DNA from: Siphonodentalium dalli
Lineage: Eukaryota > Mollusca > Scaphopoda > Gadilida > Siphonodentaliidae
Assembly: GCA_032622095.1 (NCBI GenBank)
Contig: CP136069.1
Location: 168,570,394 to 168,634,393, forward strand
Direction of reading: 5' to 3'
Length of the DNA stretch: 64,000 nucleotides
Shown here: positions 60,284-64,000 of the stretch, one piece after another
Layout of the letters: each line of letters opens with the position of its first letter
How positions within the stretch are numbered: the first letter of the stretch is position 1
The notes under the pieces: generated by a model
Seen by the model: only the letters and a program-made list of their open reading frames with translations
The model's database searches: none
What the model was told of the DNA's origin: nothing
Translations under genes and position numbers: made by a program

Positions 60284-62186
60284 GTATGGTCTAGTCCGTT
60301 TACTCCGTTATAGCAATTAGATCATACCTAGTCCAAGTTTCGTCACACATAAACCAGCTATTTATATATGTAGACCGAGATGCTAGTTTACGTCCGGGAA
60401 CCGTTCCTATATTGTCTTATAACGATATTTTTCGTCTATTTAATCGATATTGCCCTACAAATCACTAAATTATGCTACATATATCAGAAAGATTATATTA
60501 TCTAACGTTCATGTTAAATTACGCATAGAATATTCCGAGTTGTTATGACTAATATCGATTTGTTTTCGTTTAAACTGAGAGGCGATGGGTTCCGAAGAAA
60601 ATGGGCATTATTCTGATTTTGGTTTGGCCGAAAAGAATTTCGGCTGGGTGACAACAAACAAGATGGCGGCGCCCATGTTTAGTTGAATGTTTGGCTGTGT
60701 GTGTAATGTTTTAAACTGTCAGAGCATTGTGAATTTCTTAGATTTAGTTTTTTAGATTTAGATATTTACTAGTTGCTATATTTATTTATTGGCAACTATA
60801 TATACACGAAATTGCGATTATAAAAAATGGACAATTCTGTGCGTGGTGCGAATATTTGTACCGGAAACTGCCGATGTAACTTCTGAGGTCAATTGAGTTC
60901 ACGTACTTTTATAAATATGTAAACAATGCGGTAAACGCCTTTTTTCACATTAAACTACCGCTTTCTATTAACAATTGTTGTGGTGTTCAGAACAAATATG
61001 TTTTCTACGGAATACACCAGTTTCTTGTCACAATTGTGATATTTGATTACAGTTATATTTGGTTTAGGTGAGCGGGTGAACAAAGCTTAAAGTCGGGTAT
61101 AAGACGCCATAGGGACTTTTCTCGGAAGTAAACTAGCATCTCGCTCCACCAATATAACTCTCTGATTTACGTACGAGGAAACTGGACTAGAGCATACGGT
61201 CATAGATAAATGTCTACCATTCAATAAAGAAACACATTCTGGAGTCTTTTTTCAACATTAACTTGGCATCATGCACAGAGATAACTCAGTGTTAAACAAC
61301 CATGAGAACCTGTTAGAACTGATGAAATTGATCTTTTTCGTGCGCGGTTTTGCTCATCCGAAACCTGACTGGAAATAAAGGGACAAATATTGAGAAAACA
61401 GTTAAGCATTGAGTCCCCTCCACTTGACTAATGTTTTGAAGTTGTCTAATTTATGAGCTTGAGCAATTAAATTCATATAATTGGTAAACATAATTTGTTT
61501 TTTAAATGGATTTTGAAATATAATTTCATGACACTGGAAAACCTGCATCTGACATGGGGCTCCGACACTACACGCCCACCCAGACCATGCATGTATCCTG
61601 TAAATGTTTTGCGACACCATGTACACATAATGGCGACACTGTACATATAATGAATATTCTTCGAATCGTTTGAGTTAGCTAAAGACCACGAAAATGTTAT
61701 ATTAAAATAACAATGTTTATTTTTCTTGACACATTCATTTTGCCGAACTTGAGTCATGGATAAGTCACCAACAGCTATGTCATTGAATTCAATCTCAAGG
61801 GCTTTCTCGTAGAGCCGTTGAGATTGCATACAATTATACCAGTGACAATGGCCCATGTGCAGAATAGGCCTACCGCCCCACTGCGATGGGTAAGAGTCCC
61901 TATTGTGGTACCTCGTTTGTCACGAGGTGTGTCCTGAAGGGAGTGGAGAATGAGATCCTGGTAGTTGAGTTGGTCATGACGTTAACAGTGCTCATTCACT
62001 GCATGCTATGCTACCACAACATACTACGTTGGCTCGGCCTTCACACTAAACAGGTGGTTTGGTAATTGGCCCGACTCAAGCAATCGGCTTGATAGCGACC
62101 TGCCCTCCCGGGCGAGTAACCCGTGTTTGTAATTGATTTATATAGTATTATACTATTATACTCGTCATCAGGCTCGTTCAAAGGGA
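60284..62186. other. Presumed intron, no exon recognised
   Basis: The second lectin exon was looked for by eye and not found. An AAGATGGCGGC (YY1-like) site lies near 60659. Otherwise nothing can be assigned. Confidence 0.35.
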
Positions 62187-62290
62187 AGGCGGTGGCTCAA
62201 CGGGTTAATCTGTGAGAGAGTGACAAATTGTAAGAGTATCGTGTCTCGACCCTGATCGGATCGGCTTAGCTCATGGTCCTCTGTTGTCCT
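62187..62290 (+). mobile_element. tRNA-like SINE head
   Basis: Box A-like TGGCTCAACGGG (62193-62204) and box B-like GTCTCGACCCT (62243-62253) are 50 bp apart. A short unrelated-looking body follows. It is more likely a SINE promoter remnant than a functional tRNA, as no cloverleaf could be drawn. Confidence 0.45.
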
Positions 62291-62571
62291 ACGAGTTGTT
62301 ACATACGAGTTGTGAATTTGAGCCAACCTATTGTAATAATATCTCAATAGAACATAAGCATTTTTTTTATCAATTCAGTGCAATTAAATGATGCAAATTA
62401 TCAAAATCGACCTTTGTTAATTCAGCACACCGTGCCGTTATAGTGCCGTATGCAAGGCGCCGATTCGGTGACTAAATATCTATGCCTGACTGGCATCGGA
62501 ATTTAAATGCAGTGCAGTCATTAATTAACAAAAGTAATGAAATGCTTACCACTGCATGATTATATTAGTGC

Positions 62572-64000
62572 AGCGGCCAAACGTCAAAAGTGGTCGGTAG
62601 AACAAGTTGAAACCCAATTTGTTTGAAGGAGGAATATATACTGTTCACGAAAATGATAGCGAAAAGTAACGGAATTGTTAGTGGCTATTGCCAAATCGAC
62701 TATGAATGATACCCACCAGTGACCTTTTCCAGAAATTAACGATTTTGGTACAGCGAGCCCGGCGTCTATGTCCTAACTTATTTGCCAACATTGTTGGTGT
62801 TAAAATTACTGAATCATATCAATTATCTACCTGATATGCAAAACGTGTTGGTTAATTTGTATTTTCCTGCCATTTGGAGCCGAAACATTTCTTTTTTGCT
62901 GAAAAATCGCTCTTTTTCACAAAAATATTGTTTTTCAAACATCATTCACATGGATATTGCAATTATGCCGAAATATCTAATCCATATGGTGTAGCAGTTA
63001 TCTGACAAGCATATGTAGAAAGAAGTTAAGAAAAAATTTGAACGGTTTGCGAGAAACTGGATTTTAGCTATCCCTCCCCCAAACACGTTTTTTTGTCGAA
63101 AAATTACATATTTTTGATAACGACTTTACAACATTTTCTAATTGATCTTAATGTGACCCAATATTCAACTTGTATTGAAAGGTTTGTCCAGATATACCGT
63201 TTAATTGATTACAGATGTGTTCAGGCTTCCAGACCCCCAGTCACAACAACAACATATTTTATTGATAACAGGTAATTGTACATGCATTAACATCGATTTT
63301 ATAGTACTAACGTGTGTGTTATAAACAACACATGACCAACTATAGTATTCGTATGGCTCAGTATATATATATGGACATCACATGTGGTAAGAGTTTGCCA
63401 TATATTGGATATTAGCTACCACTCCCCCGAACATGTTTTGGTCGAAAAAATACATATTTATGATAACAACACACACTTTTCTGAATGATTATAATGGGAC
63501 CAAATCATGATACATGTGATGAAAATCGGATCCGTAGACACCGGGAGTGTGGTTAAAGATGTCATCAGGCATCCAATCCCCCTGTTACAACAACAACGAC
63601 ATCACAATTACTTATAACATGTAATTTTATATTAATATATAGCGATTCTGTAGAACTAAAGTATTTGTTATAAACGACACATAGCATACTAACACATACA
63701 AAACAAAATCATTGTTGCTGCCATCTTTATTGTTAGTGTCCCTCTAAATCGTATAGAAAATTGGATATTGTATCTTATACCTCATAAACTAGTCTGACCA
63801 ATGTGGCAAGTTTAGTTCAAATATGTTCTATGTGTTGGGGTCCCCTACACTGTTAGAAGTAATTAACACACACCACGAACTGAAAGAATATGATCTCAAT
63901 ATTAACTGAGGGTGTTTACAACGAATATTTATATAAGGAAATACACAATGTTTATCGATGGGTTGGTTCCCGAAATAGTGTGTCACTTTACAAAACATAG
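62572..64000. repeat. Right arm of the large inverted duplication
   Basis: Reverse complement of 46600-48510 with moderate divergence, without the 529-bp MITE. The TTAA at 63287-63290 is the empty equivalent. The arm is cut by the window edge. Confidence 0.85.

Noticed and set aside
60655-60672. AAGATGGCGGC (YY1-like) and a similar site near 6655, considered as promoter signals
   Set aside because: Isolated matches without a nearby gene start; such motifs are frequent in repeats here.

Overview
This window looks like nuclear DNA of a marine invertebrate, most likely a mollusc or another lophotrochozoan. It is AT-rich and gene-poor, its genes are split by GT/AG introns, and it is full of LINEs, tRNA-derived SINEs, satellites and small DNA transposons. 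The species cannot be named from sequence alone.

Only two host genes are recognisable. On the minus strand, two consecutive phase-0 exons (19497-18889 and 18257-18135) encode the N-terminal half of a DIPK2-family (FAM69/DIA1-like) Golgi or secretory-pathway protein-kinase-like protein. Its remaining exons lie at lower coordinates or outside the window. On the plus strand, a signal-peptide + PAN/Apple exon (49365-49617) and a C-type-lectin exon (60077-60283) have matching phase-1 boundaries and probably form one secreted PAN-CLECT gene with a roughly 10.5-kb intron. Further exons would lie to the right. A few other ORFs or exons (minus 10522-10301, 38540-38211, 45343-45109, 56141-55764; plus 44252-44475) are plausible but unidentified.

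Layout: 0-4 kb GATTAC-rich block and a tandem array also present inverted at 21.5-22.4 kb; 4.5 kb first copy of a ~500-bp TTAA-flanked MITE; 5-9.8 kb no recognisable feature; 9.8-12.4 kb duplications and a 128-bp satellite carrying AGGTCA half-sites; 12.5-17.4 kb proline-rich ORF relic (minus) and LINE A (plus); 18-19.5 kb DIPK2-like exons; 23.9-26 kb 163-bp satellite; 26.2-27.1 kb 940-bp foldback element; 27.4 kb MITE; 28.4-34.4 kb second proline-rich relic and LINE B; 38-40.4 kb candidate TIR element and 326-bp satellite; 42.2 kb MITE; 43.7 kb perfect palindrome; 44.3-48.5 kb twin-hairpin MITEs and satellite; 49.4-60.3 kb PAN-CLECT gene with a SINE, an L2-like LINE and a twin-hairpin MITE in its intron; 62.6-64 kb inverted copy of 46.6-48.5 kb.

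The most interesting material is in the mobile elements. There are three structurally different MITE families that all sit in TTAA (piggyBac-type) sites, two of them supported by paralogous empty sites inside the window. A paired AACGCTCTTTAT box is shared between one MITE family and an otherwise unrelated satellite. Two related LINEs carry the same 3' hairpin with compensatory changes. LINE B contains a short insertion that includes an inverted copy of its own reverse-transcriptase core, flanked by a 14-bp direct repeat.
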